The notes beneath the pieces are model-generated. The model was not told where the DNA came from. It saw nothing but the letters and a program-made list of their open reading frames with translations, and did no database searches. Both the position numbers and the translations under genes were made by a program. This document shows positions 19,994-30,777 of a DNA stretch of 64,000 bases, in pieces (positions within the stretch are counted from its first letter, which is position 1; every line of letters begins with the position of its first letter). The DNA comes from Schizosaccharomyces osmophilus (Eukaryota > Ascomycota > Schizosaccharomycetes > Schizosaccharomycetales > Schizosaccharomycetaceae). The stretch spans positions 2,011,501 to 2,075,500 of the forward strand of contig NC_079239.1 of NCBI RefSeq assembly GCF_027921745.1. Direction: 5' to 3'.

Positions 19994-22900
19994 TCAAAGG
20001 GAAATCGTAAAATCATATGTTTTGTTTTTTAAATCACTTCGTGAAGGGTCTGCGGAAGCCTGCTTGTGATTAATTGTATTTAGTTCGTCAACAAATTGCT
20101 GGCGCAAAAGCCAGGGATGTACGTAGGCGAAATTTTCAAACAACTGCTGGTACAGTCCCATATCCGCTAAAAAGGAATGAAGCAAAGGTGGTACAGATGA
20201 AACGGCAACGGTTTGATCCAACTTCCAATATCCTTGATGGGATATATCCACATCTGTTGTGATAATTTCTAATCGTGTGTGAAACAACGTATCAAACATT
20301 TTCAAGGCGTCCAAATGCGAATCAAGCGACAACTTGATTATTACAGGGACGTTGAAAGACTCCCAATCCATCATTGAAGATTCCACCAAATCATCAGAAG
20401 CAATTAAAACCATGCCGCTGAAAAGGACCTTTTCCGTATCTCTTTCAGGATCCTTTATATGCTGAAAGACAATTTCTATCGTCTTACTCGTCCACACATA
20501 TACAGTTTCTCCGGTCTTCAACTTTTTTTCTACCCCGAAGCTTTCCAGCAGCCGGTAAAACAACTGCCATCCAACAGTCGTGTTTATATCTCCATTATAC
20601 TCGTCTGTTTGAAGAACAACAGCTATGTTAATTACAGGCCGTATATGAGTACCATCGAGACATTGTATTAGATCTGCTGCATACTCGCTCGGTTGAACCA
20701 ACACTGGTTCTTCTTCCTCGTTATCCAATGGAGCTAAAATTGTTTCCATAAAAATATGACTTGTAGATTGCTCCAGAAGGTGCATTTGTCTTATTTCACT
20801 GCTGACAACATTTTCTTTAATTCCATGCTTCATTATATCATAGTCGGCTGTATTGGCATGTAATTGATATATGGTTGTACCAGACATTCTTCGAATAGTC
20901 ATTTCAAAATCCCCAATTTCGTACTGAGCATTTATGGTTATCACGCAACCTCTATAAATCCAAGTTTTTGAATACTTATTAAACAAAAACTTTTTGTCTT
21001 TGTTGTAATTCTCCAACCTTTCATCAGAATAGGTAAACCGGAGTAATAGTTCGTAAAAAACTTTTTCATATCCTTCAAAATGAACAGGCTTTCTGCTCCT
21101 TAAAAATTCACCCAACAAAAATGAAACTAAGTGCGGCCTCTGTGATAGCGGACACGACAAAAATATGTTTGAGATAATGTAATAAGAAAAAGTAATCAAA
21201 TAGAGATTAAAAAGTTTTGCATTTGGGTTGACCAAGCCTTTCTTTTTATCAATTTCGTCTGTTCGCGAGCGAATAATACTTAAGCAAAAGAGACAAATCT
21301 TTTGAATCGTCTCGACGTCTAATCCATCAGTAAGTACAGGGTTATTACTCACTACATGAAGTAGACGCAAAAAGTTTACGAGGCTTCGTTCACTTATATT
21401 CGAAGACATAATCAAAGAGAAAAATTTGGGCATATAGGAAACTGAAAAAGAATGCATTGCATAGCAATTAATAATTAAAATGTCGATGCAGGATTCCGTG
21501 GTACTCTCTCCCTTCTCAAGGAAATAATTTAATAACCGAAAGAATTGTTCATGACAATTTTGAGGAAATGCATCTTTATACACCATTAAAACAGACAAAA
21601 CCTTAGATAGAAGAACCAAAAATCTTTCTTTTCTACTACCGGAAAGAGAATTAAAGGTTGAGGTATATTTACCTGTCGTGATCTCTAACATAAATTGTAG
21701 AATTTTCTTTAACGCATTAGGGCAAGTAAAGAACATTGATGAGCTTCTCAGCTGATTAGTAAAATTAATGAAAACATACTCCACGATATCTGCATCGCTT
21801 TCATGTAAAACTATATGCATTATAGCTGAAACCCATTCTTCAACGGGAATTTTGATTAGCCCCTTTGACGTTTTCGAATCCGTGTTAGCTTTTAACGGAA
21901 ATCGCTGAAATACAGCAGCAAATGATAGATCTCTAAACTTTACTTTATTATCACGGCATTTTAATGCTTCGTCAGATATAAAAGGGTTGTACCATTGGTT
22001 TTCGTATTTCGATAAAAGCGCCTGAGAAGTCGGTGAAACATTCAAAAAACAATATCCATTCGAATTAATCCGTAGTTGTAAAAGCATCTGTAATGGAGCG
22101 ACCCGATAAGAACGACGAATTTTCAAATTTTTAATAACTAAAACCAATTCTTCATATAAGATCGATTTGAATTCCGGTAACATAACATAATAAAATGCCA
22201 TACTTGATATTGCTTGAATTGAAGCAAGCTGCACTTCACCCATTTCATTATTATGGGCAAAGTTTTTTAATATAGCATTGACTTCGTAAAATATGTCTGG
22301 TGGATATACACCGGATAAGTCACATACCAACCTGAACACATTTTCAGTTAACTCATCTGAATGGTATCTATTTAAAGAATTGAGTAATGGAAAAAGGATT
22401 GTCCTGAAAACGGAAGATCGGTGCTGACCAGGAGACGAACGTAAGAATTTACGAAAAGAAGGCAATAACGAAATACGCACCTCATAAGAATTGTTAAGGT
22501 TCATATAAATATCGACAAGTAGTTTTTGGTCGTCAAACCAGCTACTTAGGTGAGGCATCTGAGCTCTTTCGTCGAGAACTAGAAGCATTTTTTTACGAAG
22601 ATCATCCGACAAATAGAAAGAATTGACCTTCAAGAGATCGAAAAACTTATCCAATAAAACAATACTCGTAAATTCTTGAAAGAAATCCTCTAACAAATTA
22701 ATATTCCGGATTTGATAGGTCTTAATTGATTCAATAATATTCGGTTCACTGTGTTTCCAGGTCTCTCTTTCATAATTGGATGACTTTGGTAAAGATGAAG
22801 ATATTTTAATTAAAATATCAAGCAAACTTATCCATTCGTCAATATAAAGCAGCTCAAAAAATGAACGGTGTTCCAAAGCATTGTATAAAGAGCGAGACAT

Positions 22901-23875
22901 TTCAAGAGCTAACCTGCTAGATTGTTGGTTCAAAGCTTGAAGCATAAATCCAAGTAGCATTCCTCGGGTACAGTATACAAATCTTGGAGGGTCAATCAAA
23001 ATATTGCATAAAACTTTGACTGCTCCCATTTGAGCAATTAATGAGCTCTCACTTGAACTTTCTAATACTTTTCTCAGGCAAGAAACAGTCTCGTACTTTT
23101 TTGCAGATTTCAAAAGCTTATCAATAATTTGCTGAGCAGAATTCGAACTGGCAGTTAATCCAAATTTGGCTCGGCATAGCATTTCAATTACGGAAAATAA
23201 AACAGAAGAGGATACTGACCCACGGCTAATTAGAGAGTTCAGAAGTGAAAAAACAAGCTCTATATCCTGTACATCAGTGGTATTCTTACATATCCAAATG
23301 CAATTCGCTAACATACTAGAAATAGCCATTTCCTCAAAAACATGGAATTTCACTCGAATCATGCTAGTTAAAAGGATCATAGTCTGATGAAAGCAATGAG
23401 TAAGATTTTTCAGCTGGAAGCTTGTCCTAAAAGAGTTTCGGTTGTTGGAACGCAAAGCATCAAGTTTTTTAAACATAGCAATTATCCATTCTGAGAGGAG
23501 CTTCAAGATATCATTTGAATAACTTTCAATTTTTTCACCTTGAGAAGTAGTTGTAATTAATGCTTCTATTCCCTTGGGATAATCTTCCACATTTGAAAGT
23601 ATGGATATTTTCTGGAATAATAATTCACGCTCATTAGTAGTTACATCCCTCTGATATTCCGTGGCTCGAATCCAAAGATGAATAGCTAAGTATTTTAATT
23701 CGTCTCTGGCTTTTAATTCCAAGGTGTCGCTGGTACACTTGACTAATTTCTCGATGGGTACACGCTTGCAAAACTGTTCATCGTAAATAAGCCTTTTGAT
23801 ACGTTTATGTCTTTTCTCCCATAATACTTCTTTTGAAATACTCTGCAAGTGTATATCAACGTCTTCAGTACTCAT
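19994..23875 (-). CDS. Tuberin (Tsc2)-like protein, predicted GTPase-activating protein paralogue
   Basis: The frame is intronless: 1298 residues from the ATG at 23890, or 1293 from 23875 (MSTEDVD), which I prefer on remembered S. pombe length. The first 300 residues resemble the tuberin N-terminal helical-repeat domain (for example LFQKISILSNVEDYPKG and the stretch ending LLSEW). Helical repeats continue to about 950. The C terminus resembles the tuberin Rap-GAP region (GWQLFYRLLESFG and VYVWTSKTIEIVFQHI). However, I find no H-x-G-N-D asparagine-thumb motif after the latter, so catalysis is doubtful. In S. pombe, tsc2 sits beside tup12; here the neighbours (tup11, rhp6, lcp5) point instead to SPAC18B11.11. 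I therefore call it a tuberin paralogue and not tsc2 itself. Confidence 0.8.
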   Translation of the reverse strand: MSTEDVDIHLQSISKEVLWEKRHKRIKRLIYDEQFCKRVPIEKLVKCTSDTLELKARDELKYLAIHLWIRATEYQRDVTTNERELLFQKISILSNVEDYPKGIEALITTTSQGEKIESYSNDILKLLSEWIIAMFKKLDALRSNNRNSFRTSFQLKNLTHCFHQTMILLTSMIRVKFHVFEEMAISSMLANCIWICKNTTDVQDIELVFSLLNSLISRGSVSSSVLFSVIEMLCRAKFGLTASSNSAQQIIDKLLKSAKKYETVSCLRKVLESSSESSLIAQMGAVKVLCNILIDPPRFVYCTRGMLLGFMLQALNQQSSRLALEMSRSLYNALEHRSFFELLYIDEWISLLDILIKISSSLPKSSNYERETWKHSEPNIIESIKTYQIRNINLLEDFFQEFTSIVLLDKFFDLLKVNSFYLSDDLRKKMLLVLDERAQMPHLSSWFDDQKLLVDIYMNLNNSYEVRISLLPSFRKFLRSSPGQHRSSVFRTILFPLLNSLNRYHSDELTENVFRLVCDLSGVYPPDIFYEVNAILKNFAHNNEMGEVQLASIQAISSMAFYYVMLPEFKSILYEELVLVIKNLKIRRSYRVAPLQMLLQLRINSNGYCFLNVSPTSQALLSKYENQWYNPFISDEALKCRDNKVKFRDLSFAAVFQRFPLKANTDSKTSKGLIKIPVEEWVSAIMHIVLHESDADIVEYVFINFTNQLRSSSMFFTCPNALKKILQFMLEITTGKYTSTFNSLSGSRKERFLVLLSKVLSVLMVYKDAFPQNCHEQFFRLLNYFLEKGESTTESCIDILIINCYAMHSFSVSYMPKFFSLIMSSNISERSLVNFLRLLHVVSNNPVLTDGLDVETIQKICLFCLSIIRSRTDEIDKKKGLVNPNAKLFNLYLITFSYYIISNIFLSCPLSQRPHLVSFLLGEFLRSRKPVHFEGYEKVFYELLLRFTYSDERLENYNKDKKFLFNKYSKTWIYRGCVITINAQYEIGDFEMTIRRMSGTTIYQLHANTADYDIMKHGIKENVVSSEIRQMHLLEQSTSHIFMETILAPLDNEEEEPVLVQPSEYAADLIQCLDGTHIRPVINIAVVLQTDEYNGDINTTVGWQLFYRLLESFGVEKKLKTGETVYVWTSKTIEIVFQHIKDPERDTEKVLFSGMVLIASDDLVESSMMDWESFNVPVIIKLSLDSHLDALKMFDTLFHTRLEIITTDVDISHQGYWKLDQTVAVSSVPPLLHSFLADMGLYQQLFENFAYVHPWLLRQQFVDELNTINHKQASADPSRSDLKNKTYDFTISL

Positions 23876-23890
23876 TATGTGTTTCTTCAT

Positions 23891-24628
23891 ATATCAAACA
23901 AATTAAAAATCTTTCAATATTTCAGTAGCTGAAACAATATTTCACAAAAATAATTAACTTTAAGTAATACACTCATTAAAAAACCCGTTATGTACACTTT
24001 TTTAACTTCATTCCTCTAGCAATTTGTATTATTTCCAAAATTTCCTTGCTTATAGGTTTAGCATCGCAGAAGCCCGCAAGCAAGCATGATATATGGATAG
24101 GTCTGGATTATAATTTTTTTTTTTTTTTTATCTTCCTTTTTTGTTACTTTTTTTTTTTTTTTGCAAAAAAGATAAAAATATGATACCGTAAGAATTATAG
24201 CTGTTTTCTAAGTTTTTCACAAAGAACTTTCGTACGTGGGTGAACCCATAACAGGACGTACACAAAATAAAACAAAGAGTAGGTTTGTTGCATAAATAGT
24301 ATAATATGTTTTACAAAAGGTCTGTATTATTCCTGGTAGAAATTTCCAAGGATACTAAAGGACTTCAATATAAGCATAATCAAACCAAAAATTATATACA
24401 TTGCTAGCTAACTAGTTACCAAATAGTATTATACAGAACCGTTCTTGCAAAATACAAAGTTCAATCCAAAACTGTAAACATGTTATCGTAAGTAATCAGT
24501 CGTAGCCTTTTTTTGCCTTCATCATAAAAAGTACAATTCTGGTCACTTCCCTAGATTTATAGTAGAAGCTTAATTTACTCTTGAAAAACAAGAGACCAGC
24601 ACAAAATGTTTTAGGGAGCACGCTATTT
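23891..24628. other. Intergenic tuberin-like gene to tup11, 738 bp
   Basis: This is the promoter of the leftward tuberin-like gene and the 3' region of the leftward tup11 gene. It contains two long T tracts at 24114-24162. Otherwise I see nothing. Confidence 0.6.
24114..24162. repeat. Paired poly(T) tracts
   Basis: T16 (24114-24129) and T15 (24148-24162) are separated by a pyrimidine-rich spacer. Such tracts often lie in nucleosome-poor promoters; here they are about 0.25 kb upstream of the tuberin-like gene, read on the leftward strand as poly(A). Confidence 0.7.
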
Positions 24629-26706
24629 TCATGGACTAGCGGGACCAATTGACCAAATGCGGGCTCGTAAGTCACCACTTCCGGAAGCAAACTGTTTGCC
24701 ATCAGGGCTAAAGCTTACAGATATAACAGAATTCTTGTGGCCCTGGCATGTCAAATAAGATTGTCCTGTCTGTAAATCCCAGAACTGTATGCTTCTATCT
24801 TTTGAACCGCTAAGGGCCCAACGATTGTCTGGCGAAACAGCAACAGACAGAACGAAATCGGAATGACCATGGTAAGTAGCTTTACAAACACCATCGGGCT
24901 TAATAGCAGCAAGACCAACGGACCGAGGAAATTGTAGTTCCCAGACCTTAATTGTTTTATCAAGGCTTCCACTGACCAAAAATTTACTATCTGGAGAGAA
25001 TGCGATGGAGTAAACACTTTCCTTGTGACTTTCAAGTCTCTCTACTAGGGTTCCAGAAACGGACCAAACCCGGATAATCTGGTCCAAACTGCCAACTGCA
25101 ATGTACTGGTCATTTGGAGAAATGGCAATTGCTGTTACGCCATTTTCAATCTCCAGCTTCAAAATACATTGACCAGTTTCCACATCCCATAACCGAGCAG
25201 TATGGTCACCGCTTCCGGAAACGATAAAACGACCGTTGTGGCTGAAATCGAGAGAGTAAATATCTTGCTCATGGCCAGAAAAAAGGAAACGAACTTTTTG
25301 AGTAGCAAGATCCCATAGCTTAATCTGACGATCTTCGGTGCCAGTAACTAGGTATTTTCCATCGGGACTGAAAGCAATAGTACGGACGTACAAATCACGA
25401 GAATGATCTGGAGAATCCTCGTTGAGTGTAAAAAGCTTTTGTCCCGTATAAACATCGAATATATTGGTAGCCCGGTTGCAACCAGTAGCTAAGTATTTAC
25501 CGTTATGACTAAACTTGGTACAGCAAACAACACTAGGGTGCTCCAGGGTATGAACGAGATTTATGTTGAATAATCTTCGACATGCTGGATTATATGTGAC
25601 ATACCAGCTAGGGGATTGTGACTTTTTCTGTGTGTAAGCAGAAGCTTGATTTACTTCTTTGGTATGGGGCTCATGCTCTTGATAGGCTTGCTTGCCAGTA
25701 TATTGAGCTATACTATTTGTGTTGTTTGGGATGTCTTGTGTTTGAAGTTGAAAAGGCTGCTGTTGTTGCTTTTGCTGCTGCTGCTCGGGATTTGCGACAT
25801 AATAGCCAGGTAAACCACCCATGTGGGCATTTCCTGGGACTGTTGAATGAGGAGGAGCAGAGTTATCGGTGTAGGAAATAGGAGACACGTAAACCGATGG
25901 TTCTGAAGCACTCGTTGCGTTACTACCGAGCAGCACTTGCTGTCCAGGATGAGTCATACTAGGATGTTCACCGGACGTTGCCGCCGCGACGGGGGCATTG
26001 GATGAAGAATCATGAGCTGGATCGAGATGAAAGCCAGGTTGTTGGGCAGAAGAAAGAGGTTGCATGGAAGGGATTTTATTAGCATCAACGGTATTGAGTG
26101 GTTTTGAGGTCGTAGGAGGGTGAAAAGACTTGGCATCTTTATTTATCCGCTCGTTAAAGGATGGCTTTGTAGAGTTAAAAGCATCTACTCCTAAAGCATC
26201 GAGTTCATGTTTGATCGCATTTACCTCTTTTTCATAACTGCGCAAAGTTAGTAAAGGACAGGTATATAAAAAGGTGGCTGAACACAATTACACATCCTAT
26301 ATTATGAAATAAAACCATTTATCAGTATGTGCTATAGAATACAGCAAAGAGACAAGCTCCACCAACGGATGGACTACTTACGTTTCGCGTATGACTTTTT
26401 GCTTTTCAATCATATCGTCCAGAGTCTTACGAAAATTTTCGATGTCTTGTATTTGGGACAAAATCACTACGGTAAGAGTTAGTGCACCACTTCAGATACG
26501 ACGCGCGTTTGTGTTTATTTTCATCAACTACGACAACGAAAGGGCGGAAAAGAATCGTAGAAAGAGAAAACAATCAATTGCTTAAACATACTTGAAGTGT
26601 CATAATTATCAGCACGGCTTTCTGTACTTGACGAGTTTTTATTTAGCATATCATATTCCGACTTCAGAGCATCCAAAACCTCCTGCACATTCTTGTTTCT
26701 GTCCAT
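24629..26706 (-). CDS. tup11: Tup1-family transcriptional corepressor (three exons)
   Basis: Exons (leftward): 26706-26592, 26466-26382 and 26237-24629, giving 602 residues. An in-frame ATG at 26715 would add three. The first two exons plus the start of the third code for the N-terminal helix ([19 protein letters not shown], then [19 protein letters not shown], then [17 protein letters not shown]) by which Tup1 proteins tetramerise and bind Ssn6. A Gln/Pro/Ser-rich linker with a CAG-type poly-Gln run follows, then seven WD repeats at about 290-600. Splice signals are good: the branch/acceptor sites are CACTAAC..TAG and TACTAAC..CAG. The assignment to tup11 rather than tup12 comes from the rhp6/lcp5/gpi18 side of the synteny. 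Confidence 0.9.
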
Positions 26707-26715
26707 GGAAACCAT

Positions 26716-28195
26716 GATTGACAACAAAGGTCAATATTGACAAGTAAATAAACAAAAGGAATCGCAAAGGATGTGAAACGAAATAAATGGTGTTTCAATG
26801 CGTATAACTGCGTCGTCGCTGGAAGTAACGGAGTCTATACTTGGCCTTAGATAACGAGTGAGCTACAACTCCTAAAGTTAGATACCGCATTGGAACACAT
26901 AAAGCCGAAATGGGAACCACCAGTGGAAGAGAAGCATAGAAACAGAAATCGCTTATTTGTGGATTCTGAAAGAGTTATACACTTTAGCAAATTTTTTGTA
27001 TCAACGTTGGGACCTGAGTGTTGAAATCAATGGTTTGACTGAGTCTGTACAGTAACTTAGCTTCGCTTACGTCAAACAAGGAACGGTTTTGAAAGGGACA
27101 GTCCGAAAAGGGAGATTCTTAAGGATCAATACCTCTTGTTGATTCTTTTTTTAGGCGCCATTCTTACTGAGAACTGAATTTAAAAACCGTTAGAAAATGC
27201 GATTTTGCAATAAAAGTGTTTCTTACTAACGATCGATAAAGACGGAAATATCCCTTTCTTAAGCGAAGCGAGACTTAAAACTGAAGAAATTACTTTGTTT
27301 ACATTGCCGAAAAGCAAGAGCGACAATTCTTTCTCTAAATAATGTTTTTACTAATTCTTTTTGGTTTTTGTGTTTTCTTGGATGAATGAATGGAACAAAA
27401 GTCGTAATCTTGGCTATGAGGCTGTTTGCTCCCCTAATAACACAGACATCTAAACTTTACCAAAGTTTGTAATTAATACAAGCAATCAATTTCCTTTCAT
27501 TCTTAGAAACTGACGACAGATGGTCGTAGACAGTCAGTCTAGCATGTTTGGTTGTTTAAGGATCGCACGGTAGAAGGACAAGATGGATGAATGGTTGCTT
27601 TCTGTCATAGGAAGGATCCTGTGTAAGTCTTATTTGATCGAAGGAATTCAACTTTCTCGTACATACTATTTATTTCGCTCATAGGTGACTTGAGCAAGGT
27701 TTTGATACGAAGTGATCACTTGCTGAAGCACCAATATATGAATACAAGTTTTGATTCATTTTGTAGCTCAACTTTTACCTAATGCTGATGGATTTTGCTC
27801 GTACGCAATTCATTCTAGAGAGTTACGCATGGCATGTGATTTTGCGTCCTTGAATACTCTCGCATACGCTCTCTCTTTCCGAATGAAAACACTCGCTTTT
27901 GAACCTTGTTTGGATTTGGATTTGACACTGCGGCGGAACACTGTTTCTGTCTTTCGCTTATTCAGAAATCAATTTCGGGTTATTTCTCCTGTAAAGGATA
28001 TAACGCTTATTTACAAATACCTCTGGAACATAATTACAGCAAAAAAAGCCTTTTCTATTTATCAAATCCAAGAATAGTTTATGATTAGGAAGTAACGATA
28101 GCTTGTATACAAGTAACATTTCACCAGTAGGGCCAGAGGACTTGAAACAAGCAGCACTTGCTAAATTCGTGTGAGACAGACGAAACAAGAGAAAC
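26716..28195. other. Gap between tup11 and the Asterix gene, about 1.5 kb
   Basis: The left part is the tup11 promoter. In the right part a rightward ATG at 27584 codes for MDEWLLSVIGRIL and runs into a consensus GTAAGT donor at 27622. Possible acceptors occur at about 27684 (CATAG), 27765 (TTTTGTAG) and 27818 (TTCTAG), and a 108-codon frame lies at 27751-28077. I could not join these into a convincing protein. S. pombe has one more rightward gene here (SPAC18B11.09c in memory), so a small intron-rich gene is possible but not shown. Confidence 0.35.
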
Positions 28196-28772
28196 ATGGC
28201 ACACGTTGATCCAAAGAGAGCTGATTTAGTGGTTCCATACAAAGCTATTCCACGATCTCAAGATGATGGTACGACAGCAACACTACCTCGCATATCCATG
28301 AATACAAAAGGCAATCAAGCGAGCTTTATTGTTTTGATTTGGATATAAATCTAGTCTCTAAAGTGTTTGTTCATATGCTTACTATTTATCGTTTCTAGTG
28401 GGGATTACTACAGTTAGCACCGTCGTTTGTATGGCTGCTTTGTTTTTAAGAATCAAGTACGAACTTCAGGATAACAATATATTTCTTTCGATCCATATAT
28501 TAATTATATTTCAAGGTTTATCGCTTGGGCCGCTTTTATCCTAGCTGCATCAAATATGCTCAATTCTGCCTCTTCACCAAACTCTTCCCCCATGTCTATG
28601 GCCTTGTATGTTTGGTGATTCATTCTGTCCCGCTCTCCTTTCTAACAACATTTAGCTTGGGTCTTGCCTCTTTGATTTCTACCTATCTTCCCGTAAGTGC
28701 TGTTGTCTATTTTAAAGATATCTTTGATTTTAACCGCCTTAGTATTTCTTAAACACACCTCAATCGCCTTAA
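28196..28772 (+). CDS. Asterix/WDR83OS-like subunit of the ER multipass (PAT) chaperone complex, five exons
   Basis: Exons: 28196-28268, 28399-28456, 28516-28605, 28656-28692 and 28743-28772 (95 residues). No single frame reveals this gene. The joined protein begins MAHVDPKRADLVVPYKAIP, like the DPRRPNKVLRYKPPP start of human Asterix. It continues with a first membrane segment ending ALFLRIKFIAWAAF (human LMLKLKWCAWVAV), then SNMLNSASSPNSSPMSMAF, a short second hydrophobic segment (LGLASLISTYL) and a PQ-containing tail. Every junction keeps frame. Donors are GTACGA, GTACGA, GTATGT and GTAAGT. With CCDC47, Asterix shields hydrophilic transmembrane segments during membrane insertion in animals; the yeast role is inferred. 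Confidence 0.85.
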
Positions 28773-29562
28773 GCACAGTAATTCACATCGGTATACCCCC
28801 TTCCAAAGGAAAAAAAGAACAAAAGTGAACCTTTTGTTACGCGCATTTTCTTTCGGGCTTCTCTATGTGACTGATGTATTCAATTCTCTTCAGCTTGAAC
28901 TCGGTCTACGTCCTTCTACCAGGTCAGCTATGTGCCTTTTATTTTTTTCTTTTTATTTTATTTGAAGAGCTGACATCTTCAACCAAAAAAAGACAAACTT
29001 ATTCCACTATGCGTTATCCGGTACAAGCTGCTAAATCTGAAGATTCTATCTGAAGGTCCTTCTTGCATATCATCGATCATTTTCTTCTTGTTAGCATATT
29101 GGCTCTTGTATTTCAGTTTATACGAATATATGGTGATTGCATACATTACTCCACTGATCATCTGTTTTTTCTCACCGGTCGGGAATTCAAGGATGAACTG
29201 TAGGAAAATCACGCACGAACAGAAAACTTCCAAAGTCTTCTCGTGACACATTGCTTTTTCAAAATCTCGTTTTTCCTCAATTTACTTTCATCTTCCAAAC
29301 GCCTTACTAACTACTTTGAACTCATTTAGGAAATAACGATGTATAGCGCGTTAAAGCATTAAATTTTAAATTTCCGTACGCTTTGTTATCTTTAATTTTA
29401 TTAAATAAGAATGTTCGTAGACGTTCATTTTCTTGCCTTTTCCAACAACATTTAAAAGATATCTATTCAATTTTAGTTGGTTCATTCGTACATTCTCTTG
29501 TTTATAAAGTAATATTTATTGCATTTCGGTAGAGGTCTTTTTTCTTTTTGTCGTTGTTAAAA
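28773..29562. other. Intergenic Asterix gene to rhp6, 790 bp
   Basis: This holds the rhp6 promoter. A leftward 90-codon frame at 28979-29251 (MCHEKTLEVF...) has a mixed composition but no similarity I recognise and no clear splice context; I do not call it a gene. Confidence 0.5.
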
Positions 29563-30337
29563 ATGTCTACTACAGCCAGAAGACGTCTCATGAGAGACTT
29601 TAAGGTAAGGCTAATTTCATAACACGAATTATAACAAGAATTACTAACGGTTTCTTTTCTAGAGAATGCAGCAAGACCCTCCCGCAGGCGTTTCCGCTTC
29701 TCCCATATCTGACAATGTTATGCTTTGGTAAGTAGCCATGGGAATCCGAACCAAAAACACGCTTGTATTCTGTTTGATTGAAGAGTTATTCAGAGTCTGT
29801 AATGAAGCGAGGAGTTTTGGCTGGATTCTCTTTTTTAAAGATATGGTATTAACATTCGGAACAGGAATGCAGTAATCATCGGTCCAGCAGATACTCCTTT
29901 TGAAGATGGTACATTTAAATTGGTTTTATCGTTTGATGAACAGTATCCAAATAAGCCGCCTTTAGTAAAATTTGTTTCCACAATGGTACGATCTTACTAA
30001 GTTTTTTTAACAAAAATTCGCTTTTTCTTTGTTTATAGTCTAACTTCTTTTTGTAGTTCCATCCCAATGTTTATGCGAACGGTGAGCTTTGCCTGGATAT
30101 CCTACAAAATCGATGGTCTCCAACATATGATGTTGCCGCCATCCTGACGTCTATTCAAAGGTATGAATCATCATATTTTCTCATGTAATAATGGAACTAA
30201 CCAAATTCTTAAGTCTACTGAATGATCCGAATAACGCGTCCCCGGCGAATGCTGAAGCAGCGCAGCTTCATCGCGAAAATAAGAAAGAGTATATACGCCG
30301 CGTTCGGAAAACCGTAGAAGATTCCTGGGAGAGCTAA
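29563..30337 (+). CDS. rhp6: Ubiquitin-conjugating enzyme E2 (Rad6/Rhp6), five exons
   Basis: Exons: 29563-29604, 29663-29727, 29865-29985, 30057-30160 and 30214-30337. These give 151 residues, the length remembered for S. pombe Rhp6. The protein starts [21 protein letters not shown], as Rad6 enzymes do, and has [16 protein letters not shown] around the catalytic Cys88. It works with RING ligases in histone H2B monoubiquitination, PCNA ubiquitination and post-replication repair. It lacks the long acidic tail of budding-yeast Rad6. The introns have clear signals, for example GTAAGG with a TACTAAC branch in the first. It converges on lcp5. Confidence 0.97.
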
Positions 30338-30777
30338 CATTCCTTCTCCTTTGATTCCCTTTATCCTAGAAATGACTTTAAGACTCTGTCCTTGATTCCT
30401 TCTATTAGATTATTTTTACCTCGTAATTTTGGAATTCCGCTGCTAAATTATTATCATATATCCGAATGTATTATATTATTTTAGAGGTAAATTGATCGTG
30501 TTTGAAAAAAATAAAACAAATATGTAAATTCATAGTTTGCTTGCGTGTAGCACTAAATGACCGTTCATTCACGAGTACGAATGCTTCTTACAAAAGATTA
30601 ACTTTCCCATAATTATTATTGTACAAAAAACCCAGAAGTCATCTATTCATTCAGCAAAGTAAAAGTTGAGCAACCAGTTCTATACCAAAATTATATATAT
30701 ACTATTTACCTTTAATTTCTCATCCAATCGACCCAATGAATCCATTTATCCCAAATTTTAGTAGAAACCATCTGTTT
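30338..30777. other. Convergent intergenic region rhp6/lcp5, 440 bp
   Basis: This holds the 3' ends of two facing genes. It is AT-rich, with nothing else seen. Confidence 0.6.

Noticed and set aside
19994-23875. Calling this gene tsc2
   Set aside because: Neighbours (tup11, rhp6, lcp5, gpi18) correspond to the SPAC18B11 series; S. pombe tsc2 lies with tup12 elsewhere, and the GAP thumb motif is not seen here.
24629-26706. Calling the WD-repeat corepressor tup12
   Set aside because: The protein alone does not decide, but the flanking rhp6-lcp5-gpi18-ncs1 order is that of tup11.
28979-29251. 90-codon leftward frame between Asterix and rhp6
   Set aside because: No recognisable similarity, no clear splice context, and it lies in a promoter region.
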